This document shows positions 1 through 10,654 of a stretch of DNA of 47,868 nt, in pieces. This DNA is from Trichodesmium erythraeum GBRTRLIN201 (GTDB lineage: Bacteria; Cyanobacteriota; Cyanobacteriia; Cyanobacteriales; Microcoleaceae). The stretch lies in the NCBI GenBank assembly GCA_018457135.1, contig JAGGDU010000057.1, positions 1-47,868 on the forward strand. The letters run 5' to 3'. Within the stretch, counting starts at the first letter, position 1; the number at the start of each line of letters is the position of its first letter. The notes below the pieces were generated by a model that was not told the DNA's origin, made no database searches, and saw only the letters and a list, made by a program, of their open reading frames with translations. The position numbers and the translations under genes are program-made.

Positions 1-115
1 GATAACTCTGTTTTCCCTGACGATGACCATTTTTCACTACTTTATGGCTTTGACAGGGTTTGACAATAAGGACAATTTATCTCTCAATAAAATTCTAGAA
101 TATCATTCTCTATTG
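1..115 (-). pseudogene. IS1-type transposase N-terminal remnant, cut by window edge
   Basis: On the minus strand a short stretch reads NCPYCQ, then in a shifted frame HKVVKNGHRQGKQSY. This resembles the zinc-finger start of IS1-type transposases (CPYC, then a basic VKNGxxxGKQ segment). The two halves lie in different frames and a stop codon sits just before NCPYC, so the copy is decayed. The rest, if any, lies beyond the left edge. The assignment is by remembered motif only and is tentative. Confidence 0.35.
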
Positions 116-307
116 TGCAACACCCAAATTTATTGTCCTAACCAGTGAGGATGTAGTGCTATAAATTTACTATGGCATCTATACTTTGAGTTAAATAACT
201 TAAACTTGAGTTTTAATACCTTGTTAATAAGTAAGTATGGGGTAAATTTATGATTATTTAACGAAAAGTTCAATCTGAGTGCTATCGTACCTGGGTAAGT
301 CCTGTCT

Positions 308-1256
308 TATAGTTCTTTTAAATAAGAATAAGACACTATCTGGCACAATAATTACAAATAATTTTATCGAGAGATGTATTGATAGGTGAACACATTCCAT
401 TCTTTTTTTTATGCACTAAAATCATATTCTATGTCATTTAAATGAGGAGAGTATTTTGGCAAAAATAGTAATTGATGACCTCCTGCTTCTACTAATTCTC
501 TAATAACGTTTTTTATATGAATTGGTGAATTATCCGTGCAGCAGTACACTGGGAATTTTTAATAATGGTAATAAATGTTTATCTAACCATTGTTCAAATC
601 CCACGGCATTTAGGGTTCATTTAAATATAATTGGTGCCATTAAATCTTTTTCCTTTTTTATTCTCTCGGCTACTAAATTTTCTCTTTTTCCTCGTTTTCT
701 CTCTTGCTCACCATAAACTTGTTTCCCTTTTTTTGACCAGGCATAAATACAGTCTTGATTATCTTCAAATCCTTACTCATCAATAAATACAAGGCTTTTA
801 CTTCCAAATTTTTTGATAAAATTTCGTAGTTTCTGATAATATTTTATTCTTTATTCTCTATTTATTTATCTATAACGAAGTTTTTTTTCTAGTAATTTCC
901 ATTCTTTTAAAAGCATAAAATATAGCTGGTTGATTAACTCCAATTTTTTTAGCTCTGTCTGACAATAATCGACTATTGATTTTGTTTTACATCTTTTTAT
1001 AATTCTTTCCCATCTAATTTTTTTGACGACTTTTTACCTTAGTTGCTGACAATTTTGGGCGAGATAAACATCTATATATCGAAGCTATTCTTATCCCAAA
1101 TATATGAGCTGCTTCGGTAATCTTACCGCCATTTTCTACAAAATTTATTACTTTTTATCTTAATTATAAACTGTAAGGCATAGTTCAAAATAGTTTCTAG
1201 TTGACTTAATTTTATTATACTCAATTTTTGTTTCAATCTTAATTAAAACGACTATA
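308..1256 (-). mobile_element. Degenerate IS630-type insertion sequence
   Basis: The two ends form imperfect inverted repeats: 308-335 (starting TATAGTTCTTTTAAATAAG) and the reverse complement of 1229-1256 (starting TATAGTCGTTTTAATTAAG), matching at 22 of 28 positions. Both ends begin TATA, consistent with the TA target duplication of the IS630/Tc1-mariner group. Between them, on the minus strand, is a decayed transposase of that family. The element is about 949 bp, a normal length for IS630. It is almost certainly inactive. Its ends resemble those of the small element at 19917-20010. Confidence 0.8.
395..1181 (-). pseudogene. IS630-family transposase, decayed
   Basis: The minus strand from an ATG at 1181 gives MPYSL, then VINFVENGGKITEAAHIF and RLLSDRAKKIGVNQPAIFYA, the helix-turn-helix half of IS630 transposases. 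Further on come SLVFIDE, YAWSKKGKQVYGE and LLPLLKIPSVLLHG, and near the end (another frame) a stretch corresponding to the LLFLPxYSPxLNxIE motif of the DDE domain. Stops occur inside most blocks, including right after the first catalytic D/E block, and at least two frame changes are needed to follow the protein. The family call is confident; the copy cannot make a functional enzyme. Confidence 0.8.
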
Positions 1257-1444
1257 GTTGACAATGATGAGTGCCTAAGGTCAGTGCTAACTGATCTGAA
1301 CTTGAGTAACTCAAAAGCTGAAACTTTTTTCAGGTCTCAAAGGGTCAAGCTTTTATCTGTCAATACTTTGATAATTAATCAGCTAGCCCTAATTAAATTA
1401 GACAACCTTAGAGATTAATCCTATTCTCTATTTCCCCTACTTCC

Positions 1445-2695
1445 CTATTCTGCTATTCCCTTATTCCTTGTAATTGGTTGATGAATTTCCCCTAACATAA
1501 CTTGAGATTTTGCTCCTGTAACTTCTGGCAAATTACAGGGAATTTCTAAGGAACGCCAATAAGCTAAAATTGCAAAAGCGATCGCTTCTTTAAAATCTAC
1601 ATCTATACCTACTTCAGCAGTGGTCATTACCGGTATTGGTGCTAATAAATTCTCTATCCGTTTTTTTAAATATAAATTATGACTACCACCGCCACATAAT
1701 AATATTTGGTCTGGCAAATTTGGTAAGAAATTTCTATAGCTATGATTAATTGAAGCTGCTGTTAATTCTGTGAGAGTTGCTAATATATCAGAAGCACTTA
1801 AATGATATTTTTCCCCATCACTAAAACATTTTAATAAATAGTCCTTACCAAATAATTCTCGTCCCGTAGACTTTGGGGGTTTCTGTTGAAAAAAGTCTTG
1901 TTTTAACCATATTTCTACTAACTCTTGGCATGGTCTGCCAGTAGCTGCCCATTCTCCATTTTTGTCGTAGGTTTTACTTCCTTGAGAAAGCTGTTGTACT
2001 GCTAAATCTAATAATGTATTACTCGGTCCTGTATCCCAACCTAAAACTCCTTGAGTATCAGCTAAGGTTGTTACTAATTCCTCTTTTTTTTTACTTTTGA
2101 CTTTCCCCATATAAACAGGTAAAGGGGGGATTGAATTTTGACTTCCCCAAAAGGGTTGATTTTTTAGATAAGTCACATTACCAATTCCACCTAAATTTTG
2201 TACACATCGAGTATATTTTGGGTGACCCAGTAAATGAACATCAACACAAGGAACTAAGGGGGCACCGTGACCTCCGGCTGCAATATCAGCAGCCCGAAAA
2301 TTACTAATGGTAGTAATTCCAGTTAAATTAGCAATAACCTCACCACGACCTAACTGTAGACTATAGCCTAATTGTTGAGATGGTGGACGATGATACACAG
2401 TTTGACCGTGAGAGCCAATTAGTTCTGCATTCACAGCATATTTCTGGTTAATTATTAATGCTGCCGTCGCAAATTCTTGAGCAATAGTATCATTAAGTTC
2501 AGCTAACTCAGCTATTGAGATAGATGCACCGGAACAAATATCAAGAATTTGCGATCGCAAATTATCTGGGTAGGGATAAGTAAGTGCTGTGAGTAATTCA
2601 ACTGTTAAATTTGTTTGACTTCCAGTAATATCAACCAAAGCTGCATCTATACCATCTACGGAAGTACCACTTATCAAACCAATAACCTTGGTCAT
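1445..2695 (-). CDS. anmK: Anhydro-N-acetylmuramic acid kinase
   Basis: AnmK phosphorylates 1,6-anhydro-N-acetylmuramic acid and opens its ring to give MurNAc-6-phosphate, a cytosolic step in peptidoglycan recycling. The 416-residue protein starts [10 protein letters not shown] and carries the family signature SGTSVDGID at residues 9-17, an ATP-binding kinase motif. [10 protein letters not shown] and GGIGNVTYL in the middle and LLCGGGSHN near the C-terminus are also typical. It is some 30 residues longer than many homologues because of a lysine-rich insertion around residues 185-212 ([19 protein letters not shown]) just before the GWDTGPSN motif. Its ATG overlaps the TGA of the upstream phosphatase gene by 4 nt, so the two are probably co-transcribed and translationally coupled. 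Very likely correct. Confidence 0.93.
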   Translation of the reverse strand: MTKVIGLISGTSVDGIDAALVDITGSQTNLTVELLTALTYPYPDNLRSQILDICSGASISIAELAELNDTIAQEFATAALIINQKYAVNAELIGSHGQTVYHRPPSQQLGYSLQLGRGEVIANLTGITTISNFRAADIAAGGHGAPLVPCVDVHLLGHPKYTRCVQNLGGIGNVTYLKNQPFWGSQNSIPPLPVYMGKVKSKKKEELVTTLADTQGVLGWDTGPSNTLLDLAVQQLSQGSKTYDKNGEWAATGRPCQELVEIWLKQDFFQQKPPKSTGRELFGKDYLLKCFSDGEKYHLSASDILATLTELTAASINHSYRNFLPNLPDQILLCGGGSHNLYLKKRIENLLAPIPVMTTAEVGIDVDFKEAIAFAILAYWRSLEIPCNLPEVTGAKSQVMLGEIHQPITRNKGIAE

Positions 2696-3477
2696 TTTTC
2701 AACTTCCACAATTACAATTAGCACTGTAATATTATCACGACCTCCTTTATCCTTAGCGGTATCTAATAATTCTTCAGCGATAGTTTGACTATCTTTATTA
2801 GAACTTAATAATTGAGTAATAATAGAATCAGGCAACTCCTCTGTTAGTCCGTCACTGCAGAGTAAGAGGCGATCGCCCGGCTGAACATCTAAAGGTAAGA
2901 GTTCTATCTGACCCATATCTTTCCTACCCAAACATTGGGAAAGTACATGACGCCAAGGATGAGTTCTAGCTTGCTCTGGAGTTATCAAATTATTCCTCAC
3001 TGCCTGAGCTACCCAGGTTTGGTCTTCTGTAATTTGTGTTAGTGTTTTGTCTCGAAGTCTATAGATACGAGAGTCTCCGATATTTGCGCACCAATATTTT
3101 TCCTCTCGGAAGATAACTACTGCTACTGTTGTACCCATATCAGAAAGTTCAGGGGATTTTTGCTGGTCATCTATAATAGCTTTATTTGCTTTAATAAAGG
3201 CAGATTTTAGCAAATAGGTTGATTCGATAGTATCCTGCCAAGAATTAACGAGATAAGTTTTAATTACTTCTGTAGCAATTGTACTTGCCTCTAGACCACC
3301 TGTGTGTCCTCCCATACCATCAGCAACAATAAAAAATTTTCCTTCAGGATCTATATAGTAAGAATCTTGATTAATTGAGCGAACATTACCTGTATGAGTA
3401 ATACCTGCGAATTTCCGTTTCATAGTATAACTTAATTCAGTTACTTTTGTACAATTTTTAGATTTATTATCCACCAT
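2692..3477 (-). CDS. PP2C-family protein serine/threonine phosphatase
   Basis: A soluble metal-dependent (PPM/PP2C) phosphatase of the bacterial Stp/PrpC type, expected to remove phosphate from Ser/Thr residues. Metal-binding and structural motifs are all visible: NQDS at residues 36-39, VADGMGG at 51-57, MGTTVA at 114-119, [10 protein letters not shown] at 132-141, CSDGL at 207-211 and GGRDN at 245-249. With no transmembrane or sensor domain it is a stand-alone catalytic domain of 261 residues. The annotated start is at 3477, but the ATG at 3423 (residue 19, [15 protein letters not shown]) sits where the conserved domain begins and may be the true start; no strong Shine-Dalgarno decides. It overlaps anmK by 4 nt, suggesting a two-gene operon linking a regulatory phosphatase with cell-wall recycling; the functional link is inference. 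Confidence 0.92.
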   Translation of the reverse strand: MVDNKSKNCTKVTELSYTMKRKFAGITHTGNVRSINQDSYYIDPEGKFFIVADGMGGHTGGLEASTIATEVIKTYLVNSWQDTIESTYLLKSAFIKANKAIIDDQQKSPELSDMGTTVAVVIFREEKYWCANIGDSRIYRLRDKTLTQITEDQTWVAQAVRNNLITPEQARTHPWRHVLSQCLGRKDMGQIELLPLDVQPGDRLLLCSDGLTEELPDSIITQLLSSNKDSQTIAEELLDTAKDKGGRDNITVLIVIVEVEK

Positions 3478-4203
3478 TTATAATTAATATTATGTTTATT
3501 TAATATGGTTTATTTTAATTATAGCATTAGAATGAAATCAACAACTAATTAACTGCTGCCAGTATATCTAAGTAAAAAGTTATGGTGTCTCCTTATGGAA
3601 ATGCTCAATGAGTATTCAAGCAAGCATAATTCAATCATGGAGCAACACCACGAATTTCCCACACGAGAAATTTATATCCCCACAAGGAGAATAAGCCAGT
3701 CGATAATCAAGTTCATTAATAGTTTTTTTTATAATAAATCAAAATCTAAAATCATTGGTATTTCTTATTGAATTTGAGGCAAAAAAAACTTGATTTTACC
3801 TGTTACTTTTAAATTTGAAATACTGTTTTACAGAATTTCAAGCCTGTCATGCCAAGTAGTTCTAAATGTTTGTTACAAATGGTAGGAAATTGATTTATAA
3901 CAAACTCAGGTCATACTGAAGTTGGAATAAATCTTGTTGAAAAAAAGGGAGATCGGGATAGATATAACTATCTTCGCTTTGAGTAATTTTGGTCTAACTG
4001 GACGATAACTCGTAAAATAATAAGTATAAAAGGAATTCAGCTTTTTAATATTTACTTGATCAATCAGCTTTTCTTATTGATTGGATGTACATTCTTTTTT
4101 GTGACTTGTGGTATAAAGTATTACTTTTAACTTTTAACTTCCATGAAAAGGTAGGGATGTTGTTACAATATTTAATGACATTGTTAAATTTTTCTAAAAT
4201 TTT
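3478..4203. other. Intergenic region, divergent promoters expected
   Basis: A 726-bp gap between the divergently transcribed phosphatase and the AarF-type gene, so it should hold both promoters. I see no open frame of note. A small inverted repeat (AATTTC at 3653-3658 with GAAATT at 3667-3672) and a short run of ACTTTTAACTTTTAACTT near 4127 are the only structures noticed. No promoter could be assigned with confidence. Confidence 0.5.
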
Positions 4204-6258
4204 ATGAATTTAGAAACAATATCATCTGGAGCTCACCAAGAAGACTTCAATTCAAGTAGCCAAAAATTAGACATATTAGAAGTTGAGGCAATGCAACTAA
4301 AAAATATAGATAGAGATACCCTTAAGTCTCAAAGTTCGACTCAGACAGCAGAAAGTAATACAAATACCCCACGTTATGATCCAGAAGTAATTACAGCCTT
4401 TTACAGTAAACGTCCTTTGCAAGTCTGGAAACGACGAATAGATATATTATGGACCTTTGTCTTATTTGCTTTTAACTGGTGGTTGGACAAAGTTACTGGT
4501 AACGCCGCTAAAAATGAAAGAAAAAGGGCAATCTGGTTAAGAGGAATTTTAACAAATCTGGGTCCTGCTTTTATTAAAGTAGGACAAGCTCTATCTACTC
4601 GACCAGATCTAGCTTCTCCAGTATATTTGGATGAGTTGACCAAATTACAAGACCAATTACCTGCTTTTCCCAATGAAGTAGCCTATCATTTTATAGAAGA
4701 AGAATTAGGTTTTCCTCCAAAAGAAGTTTACGCAGAATTAACACCAGATCCTATAGCTGCTGCTTCCCTTGGACAAGTATATAAAGGCAAATTAAAAACA
4801 GGTGAAATAGTAGCAGTAAAAGTACAGCGTCCTGGTTTAGCAGAAAGCATTGCTTTAGACATTTATATATTAAGAACATTAGCTATTTGGGCAAATAAAA
4901 ATATTCAGCGACTCCGTAGTGACTTAGTAGCTATAATGGATGAATTTGGGACTCGAATATTTGAGGAAATGGATTATACTCAAGAGGGTCGAAATGCTGA
5001 AAAATTTAAAGAGCTCTACGGTCATCTGAAAGATATTTATATTCCTAAAATTTATTGGCTATATACAGGTCGTCGTGTGTTGACGATGGAGTGGATAACG
5101 GGTACTAAGCTAACTAATTTGGAAGCTATAAAGGAAAAAAATATTGATGCGAAATATCTCATAGAAATTGGTGTACAATGTTCTTTAAGACAGCTATTAG
5201 AACATGGTTTTTTTCATGCTGATCCTCATCCTGGTAATTTATTAGCAAGTCCAGATGGTAAATTAGTTTACCTAGATTTTGGCATGATGAGTGAGGTTAA
5301 ACCTTATCAGCGATATGGTTTATTAGAGGCAATTGTACACTTGGTAAATCGTGATTTTGAAGGTTTAGCTCAGGATTATGTAAAGCTCGAGTTTTTAACT
5401 CCAGAAACAGATTTAACTCCTATTATTCCAGCATTAACTGGTGTTTTCAACAATGCTCTTGGTGCAAGTGTGGCAGAACTTAATTTTAAGAGTATTACAG
5501 ACCAATTATCGGCTTTAATGTATGAGTATCCATTCCGTGTGCCTGCTTATTATGCTTTGATTATTCGCTCTTTGGTAACTTTAGAAGGTATTGCTATTAA
5601 TGTCGATCCTAATTTTAAAGTATTGAGTAAAGCTTATCCTTATGTAGCTAAACGTTTATTAACTGACACTTCTCCTGAGTTGAGAAATTCTCTAAAAGAT
5701 TTACTTTTTAAAGATGGCAATTTTCGTTGGAATAGGTTAGAAAATCTTTTAAAAAATGCTAGTAATAGTGATGATTATGAGATTAGCAAAGTGTTAGATC
5801 AAGCTCTAGATTTCTTATTATCTGAACGGGGAGATTTTATTCGAGTTCATTTAGTTAACGAGCTCATAAATGGTCTGGATTTGGCATCAATAAATACATT
5901 GATTAACGCCAGAACTAAGGTAAGTAAGTGGTTAGGTATAAAAGTAGAAAAAACTTCAATTGCTACATCTAGAAATCCCCAAGAAGAAAAGAGAACAGAA
6001 CATATTAAAAATATCTGGAAAATTATTCAAGATACTCCTGGTTTTGATGCTATGGAGTTAGTACAGTTGATACCAAATATATTAGGTAAACCAGAGATGC
6101 AAAGGATGGGGCAACAAGTAGCAGGTGGTTTAACTCAACGGGCGCTTGCTCGTTTGATTCGTCAATTATTATTATCTCCGGAGCATCCTGATACTGATGG
6201 TAATAGTCATCAATCAAAAACTAAACCTCAACTTTCTTTACCTGCTTTTTTACCCTAG
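4204..6258 (+). CDS. AarF/UbiB (ABC1/ADCK) family atypical kinase
   Basis: A 684-residue member of the ABC1/UbiB/ADCK family, atypical kinase/ATPases tied to quinone metabolism; in cyanobacteria and plastids the family associates with membranes and plastoquinone or tocopherol biology. Visible motifs: the family-specific KVGQ (125-128) inside FIKVGQALSTRPDL, the alanine-rich loop AAASLGQVY (185-193) that replaces the glycine-rich loop, VAVKVQRP with Lys206, EEMDYTQEGRNA (about 254-265), the catalytic HADPHPGN (338-345) and the metal-binding LDFG (357-360). Residues 1-60 are polar and poorly conserved; an ATG at residue 30 is an alternative start. A C-terminal helical region of about 200 residues follows the kinase core, as in the longer cyanobacterial homologues. 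Substrate unknown; no operon partner within 700 bp. Confidence 0.92.
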   Translation: MNLETISSGAHQEDFNSSSQKLDILEVEAMQLKNIDRDTLKSQSSTQTAESNTNTPRYDPEVITAFYSKRPLQVWKRRIDILWTFVLFAFNWWLDKVTGNAAKNERKRAIWLRGILTNLGPAFIKVGQALSTRPDLASPVYLDELTKLQDQLPAFPNEVAYHFIEEELGFPPKEVYAELTPDPIAAASLGQVYKGKLKTGEIVAVKVQRPGLAESIALDIYILRTLAIWANKNIQRLRSDLVAIMDEFGTRIFEEMDYTQEGRNAEKFKELYGHLKDIYIPKIYWLYTGRRVLTMEWITGTKLTNLEAIKEKNIDAKYLIEIGVQCSLRQLLEHGFFHADPHPGNLLASPDGKLVYLDFGMMSEVKPYQRYGLLEAIVHLVNRDFEGLAQDYVKLEFLTPETDLTPIIPALTGVFNNALGASVAELNFKSITDQLSALMYEYPFRVPAYYALIIRSLVTLEGIAINVDPNFKVLSKAYPYVAKRLLTDTSPELRNSLKDLLFKDGNFRWNRLENLLKNASNSDDYEISKVLDQALDFLLSERGDFIRVHLVNELINGLDLASINTLINARTKVSKWLGIKVEKTSIATSRNPQEEKRTEHIKNIWKIIQDTPGFDAMELVQLIPNILGKPEMQRMGQQVAGGLTQRALARLIRQLLLSPEHPDTDGNSHQSKTKPQLSLPAFLP

Positions 6259-7075
6259 GTTGATATTGATTTGTTAATAGTTAATAGTTGGTTGTTAGTA
6301 ACAAATTTTTCCACTAGCAACTAATTTTTTTATGGAAATATCACAAACATCAAAAGTATTATTATATTTTATTGATAGTCAGGAGTAAGAAATAGACAGT
6401 ATAGTTAAAAAATAATATTATTGAGCAAAGACTTTTCAACCTATATCTTTAGGAGATTACCTATTCTTAAACTAGATCTCTCCAGATTATGAAAGCTTCA
6501 TGAAATGTCCGTAGAATATTTAAAAATTAATATAATTTGAGAGAGTTTACCGTACAATAAAGTTATTCTGCTTATGTTAATCATTTAATAACTCAAGTGG
6601 TACCTAAAGTATAGGATTAATGTATAGGAATTGACATAAGATATTTTAGCTATTGGCGTCAAATACCTAAAAAAATTGCCCTTACTTACTTACTGATTAA
6701 TAAATCAAGTTTTGAGCAAGTTTTTGGGTTATTTTTGGGAATTGGAATCATATTTAAATTCTATTAAGGTATAGAGGGTTATTATGTTAAAATAATAAAT
6801 ATTTTTAATACGATACCCTCAGGATTTATATACCCAAACTAAGAAACAAAATTTATTGCTCTGATTATTAGTTTTTCAGGAAACTTTATATCTTTACCTG
6901 TAGTTCGGTTCCATGGTAATAGTCAGTTTTTAGTATATTTAGTATATAAAATAAAAATGCAAAACCTTTGTAGTTCAAGCATCTTGCTCGCAGCTCATTT
7001 TACCTCACCCTTAATGAATTTCTCTATTCCCCAATCTCCCCATTAATATCTAGTAAAAAAGATCAGGATAATTTT
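6259..7075. other. Intergenic region with one copy of a dispersed repeat
   Basis: An 817-bp non-coding stretch. At about 6560-6642 lies a sequence (AAGTTATTCT, then TTAATAACTCAAGTGGTACC and TATAGGAATTG) closely matching copies at 32943-33020 and 33066-33112. Just after the upstream stop is a short TTAATAGTTAATAGTTG run. No gene remnant was recognised. Confidence 0.5.
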
Positions 7076-7435
7076 ATGAGTAGTATCCTTCCCGTAATTT
7101 TTGTATGGTTTATTTCAGTTTTTTGTGCTTGTTTAGGTGTTATTATTGGAGGTACTACTGGAGGAGTAGTTGGTGCAATTACTGGCTTAATTACCAAATC
7201 TAGGTGTACAATGAGAGTATTTAATGTAGCTACTTTCACTTCACTTTTAATGACAGTTATTTTTTTTATTGTAGCTCGTGAAAAAATTCAACCTCTCAAT
7301 TGTGATGATGGCTTAGAGGAAGTTTATATTTGTTTAAGTCCGTTATTTATTCCTCTTTGGGGAGCTATATTTGGAGGTATATTTGGCTCATTTATCGGAG
7401 TATTGTTTGAAATAAACAGAAAAAAAAGTCATTAA
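7076..7435 (+). CDS. Small glycine-rich membrane protein, unknown function
   Basis: I do not recognise this 119-residue protein. It has three or four hydrophobic segments: residues 4-38 (LPVIFVWFISVFCACLGVII, then a glycine-rich GGTTGGVVGAITGL), 50-66 (ATFTSLLMTVIFFIVA) and 85-113 (LSPLFIPLWGAIFGGIFGSFIGVLF). The repeated GG and GxxxG patterns suggest tight helix packing. A short polar loop with two cysteines (Cys75, Cys86) separates the last two segments, and the tail is basic (INRKKSH), favouring a cytosolic C-terminus. It stands alone, with gaps of over 550 bp each side, and has only a weak GGATAA before the ATG. The clean membrane-protein pattern in otherwise decayed DNA suggests a real gene. 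Confidence 0.6.
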   Translation: MSSILPVIFVWFISVFCACLGVIIGGTTGGVVGAITGLITKSRCTMRVFNVATFTSLLMTVIFFIVAREKIQPLNCDDGLEEVYICLSPLFIPLWGAIFGGIFGSFIGVLFEINRKKSH

Positions 7436-8020
7436 ATTGGAGTTGCTGAAGTATAGGTATAATTTTTGTGTTTCCTATCCTAATTCTCTAGTTCCTAAAA
7501 CCGTTAATACTGAACTAAAAAACAAGTTAATGATGATGAAAACTAACTTTGGTGCAACTAAATTAACCATTAAATTAACTATTAAAGTAGCCAAAGAAAT
7601 TGCTTAACTATATAAATTTTTTAAAAGTAATTACCAACTCTCCTATAAATAAGTATTACTTGATTTTATTTGATTAATGAAAGATGATTTTTAAATGGTT
7701 GTTTTGTTAGATTATTTTAACATAAAAAATACTTCTTTTTATAGGTAAATATTGGCATAAATAATTATAGGAACTTTAGCTAATCTGACTCTTTTGTGAA
7801 TTTTCTACCTAGCACTATGGCTATTCTATTATTTATAGTAACCATTGATTTGTTTTTCTATGTTTTTTATTAAGTTGGCTAATCCCATTTCTGAGTTTGT
7901 CATTTTTGAGACTGAGATTATAGGATTTGATATATTTTCTTGAAATTCCTGTACGGTAAAAGTTTTGAGACTATGAATTGATAGGTAACAATTAAGCCAA
8001 TTAATTTTGAATAAAAAAAA
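7436..8020. other. Intergenic region, nothing clear
   Basis: 585 bp of AT-rich DNA ahead of the metallophosphoesterase gene. The only open stretch is a 25-codon run from about 7530, too short to support. No repeat or RNA gene was recognised. Confidence 0.45.
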
Positions 8021-9154
8021 ATGAAATTCAACCGTCGTTACTTCCTAATTTCTCTCAGTAGCGGATTAGGATTAGCTTTTTATTCCTACAATAATTTACA
8101 GCAAACTCCAACTACAAAGCTTAAAAAGGTTAATTCTAAAACTACTGCAAATGCCCCTGTTTATTCCTCAGAAATTCCTACTCCTTCAGCACCAGCTACT
8201 AAAGGAATATTTGCCCCTAAGCGAGGAGAAGTTCGACTAGTAGTTATTAGCGATTTAAACAGTAGTTATGGCTCTACAACTTACCAAATACAAGTTGAAA
8301 AAACTATGACTCTAATTCCTGAATTGCAGCCAGATTTATTACTTTGCGCAGGTGATATGATTGCCGGACAAAAACTATCACTTACTGAAGAAAATATTGA
8401 AGATATGTGGTCAGCTTTTGATCGCTATATTGCGAAACCATTACGTCAAGCTAAACAACCTTTTTGTATGACTATGGGTAACCATGATGCTTCTGGTTAT
8501 TTTAAAAAATCTGGGGATGGATATATGTATGAAAAAGAACGTATACAAGCACAAATTTATTGGATAAAACATAAAAATGATTTAAACATAAATTTTTTAG
8601 AAGCAGATGGATTTCCTTTTTATTACAGTTTTATTCATCAAGAAATTTTCTATTTAATTTGGGATGCTTCTACATTTGATATTCCTACTAAACAATTAGA
8701 ATGGGTAAAAAAAAGTCTGGCAAGTAGTCAAGCACAAACAGCAAAGATGAGAATTGTCATGGGACATTTACCTCTCTATGCTGTGGCAGTTGGTAAAAAT
8801 AAGTTTGGTGATGTTTTGACTGAAACTGAGAAGTTACAAAACCTGTTAGAAAAATATAATGTACATCTATATATTAGCGGTCATCATCATGCTTATTTTC
8901 CTGGTTATAAGGGTAATTTAAAATTGCTACATACTGGTGCTTTAGGTAGCGGACCTCGTGTTTTACTTAATAGTAATTTACCCCCTAGAAATACTTTGAC
9001 TGTTTTGGATATTAACCTAGAACTAAATCAGAGTTTTTATACTACTTATGATCTGAAAACGATGAGAGTTGTTCATCTGCAAGAATTACCAGAAAAAATT
9101 ACTGGTTTGAATGGTTGGGTTTTACGAGAACCAAAAGTAATGTTGCCTAATTAA
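8021..9154 (+). CDS. Exported metallophosphoesterase
   Basis: A calcineurin-like metallophosphoesterase of 377 residues. The N-terminus FNRRYFLISLSSGLGLAF has an RR pair followed by a hydrophobic stretch, as in Tat signal peptides, so export as a folded metalloprotein is likely. Residues 25-65 form a Pro/Thr/Ser-rich linker. Metal-site motifs in order: VISDLN (75-80), where the usual DxH is DLN; AGDMIAG (110-116); GNHD (153-156); MGHLPLY (247-253); SGHHHAYFPG (286-295). The Asn in the first motif may alter the metal site, but it is also present in cyanobacterial relatives as I recall. The substrate (phosphomonoester, diester or nucleotide) cannot be read from the sequence. The dapL start follows 53 bp downstream, so the two may be co-transcribed. 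Confidence 0.88.
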   Translation: MKFNRRYFLISLSSGLGLAFYSYNNLQQTPTTKLKKVNSKTTANAPVYSSEIPTPSAPATKGIFAPKRGEVRLVVISDLNSSYGSTTYQIQVEKTMTLIPELQPDLLLCAGDMIAGQKLSLTEENIEDMWSAFDRYIAKPLRQAKQPFCMTMGNHDASGYFKKSGDGYMYEKERIQAQIYWIKHKNDLNINFLEADGFPFYYSFIHQEIFYLIWDASTFDIPTKQLEWVKKSLASSQAQTAKMRIVMGHLPLYAVAVGKNKFGDVLTETEKLQNLLEKYNVHLYISGHHHAYFPGYKGNLKLLHTGALGSGPRVLLNSNLPPRNTLTVLDINLELNQSFYTTYDLKTMRVVHLQELPEKITGLNGWVLREPKVMLPN

Positions 9155-9207
9155 CAAAGGTTAGGATAATTTGAGATACTGTTACAGGTGACTTTTATTA
9201 ATCTACC

Positions 9208-10443
9208 ATGGCAACAATTAACGATAACTACCTCAAACTTAAAGCCGGATACTTATTTCCAGAAATAGCTAGACGAGTTAATACATTTGCTGAAGCACAC
9301 CCGGAAGCCCAGATCATTAAATTGGGTATTGGGGATGTAACTGAGCCATTGCCAAAAGCTTGTATTCAGGCTATGACTAAAGCTGTAGCAGAAATGGGCG
9401 ATCGCTCAACTTTTAAGGGTTATGGCCCAGAGCAAGGTTATGCTTGGTTGCGCGAAAAAATTGCTGCTCAAGATTTTCAGGGGCGAGGATGTGATATTGA
9501 TGCCTCGGAAATTTTCATTTCTGATGGATCTAAGTGTGATAGTGGTAATATTCTAGATATTATTGGTAATAATAATACTATTGCGGTGACTGATCCAGTA
9601 TACCCAGTGTATGTAGATACGAATGTAATGGCGGGTAACACTGGTGCTGTAAATGAGAAAGGGGAGTATGAGGGTTTAGTTTATTTACCAATAAGAGCGG
9701 AAAATAATTTTACTGCGGAAATTCCTACTCAAAAGGTAGATTTGATTTATTTGTGTTTTCCCAATAACCCTACTGGTGCGACTGCCACTAAAGAATATTT
9801 GCAAACATGGGTAAATTATGCTAGAGCGAATGATGCCATTATTTTATTCGATGCTGCTTACGAAGCATTTATTACCGATGCCAGTCTTCCTCATTCTATT
9901 TATGAGATAGAAGGAGCAAAAGAATGTGCCATTGAATTTCGCTCCTTTTCCAAGAATGCTGGTTTTACAGGTACTCGTTGTGCGTTGACTGTCGTACCCA
10001 AAACTCTGAAAGGGAAAGCTGCTGATGGTAGCGATGTAGAATTATGGAAATTGTGGAACCGTCGCCAGTCTACTAAATTTAATGGAGTTTCTTATATTGT
10101 GCAGCGAGGTGCAGAGGCAGTTTACTCCGAAGAAGGGAAAGCACAGGTTAAGGGGTTGATCCAATTTTATTTAGAGAATGCGAAAATTATCTGCTCTCAG
10201 TTACAAGCAGCAGGTTTAACTGTTTATGGTGGGGTAAATGCGCCTTATGTTTGGGTGCAGACTCCTACAGGTTTGTCGAGTTGGGATTTTTTCGATAAGC
10301 TGTTGCAAAATTGTAATGTTGTGGGAACTCCCGGTTCCGGCTTTGGTGCTGCAGGTGAAGGTTACTTCCGCATTTCTAGTTTTAATAGTCGGGAAAATGT
10401 TAATGAAGCGATGAAACGGATAACTGAGAAATTTAAAGTTTAG
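9208..10443 (+). CDS. dapL: L,L-diaminopimelate aminotransferase
   Basis: A PLP-dependent class I/II aminotransferase that converts tetrahydrodipicolinate directly to L,L-diaminopimelate using glutamate, the short lysine/peptidoglycan route used by cyanobacteria, plants and Chlamydia. The 411 residues fit the family length. The start [20 protein letters not shown] is characteristic of DapL. Other marks: [12 protein letters not shown] (38-49), [10 protein letters not shown] (105-114), CFPNNPTGA (183-191), FDAAYEAF (214-221) and the PLP-binding Lys249 in [15 protein letters not shown] at 9208 matches the family N-terminus exactly. It is the last gene before a decayed region; an imperfect inverted repeat follows 26 bp after the stop. 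Confidence 0.96.
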   Translation: MATINDNYLKLKAGYLFPEIARRVNTFAEAHPEAQIIKLGIGDVTEPLPKACIQAMTKAVAEMGDRSTFKGYGPEQGYAWLREKIAAQDFQGRGCDIDASEIFISDGSKCDSGNILDIIGNNNTIAVTDPVYPVYVDTNVMAGNTGAVNEKGEYEGLVYLPIRAENNFTAEIPTQKVDLIYLCFPNNPTGATATKEYLQTWVNYARANDAIILFDAAYEAFITDASLPHSIYEIEGAKECAIEFRSFSKNAGFTGTRCALTVVPKTLKGKAADGSDVELWKLWNRRQSTKFNGVSYIVQRGAEAVYSEEGKAQVKGLIQFYLENAKIICSQLQAAGLTVYGGVNAPYVWVQTPTGLSSWDFFDKLLQNCNVVGTPGSGFGAAGEGYFRISSFNSRENVNEAMKRITEKFKV

Positions 10444-10468
10444 ACAAGCTATCGCTCTTAACTTACAG

Positions 10469-10528
10469 AGAAACCGGGTTGAACGAAGAAATTTTCTAAG
10501 AGTAATTATAGTCATAAACCCGGTTTCT
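10469..10528. repeat. Inverted repeat after dapL, possible terminator
   Basis: AGAAACCGGGTT (10469-10480) pairs with AACCCGGTTTCT (10517-10528), a perfect 12-bp inverted repeat with a 36-nt spacer. The GAAACCGGGTTTC motif is a common intergenic palindromic repeat in filamentous cyanobacteria. A related sequence, AGAAACCAGGTTTA, occurs near 41978. It could help end dapL transcription, but there is no T tract. Confidence 0.6.
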
Positions 10529-10654
10529 TATAATGTTATAAATCAGCATTTTTTTTACAGGAAATTTTATGGGTAATTAAGAGTAGAATTTACGAGATAA
10601 AATTATTGATAATTAATAAAAAAATTCTGATTTAGGAAATCAGGAATAGGTAAA

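Noticed and set aside
522-716. 64-codon plus-strand open frame
   Set aside because: It lies on the opposite strand of the IS630 transposase remnant, which explains its composition.
4401-4673. 90-codon minus-strand open frame inside the AarF-type gene
   Set aside because: Shadow of a well-supported gene in another frame.
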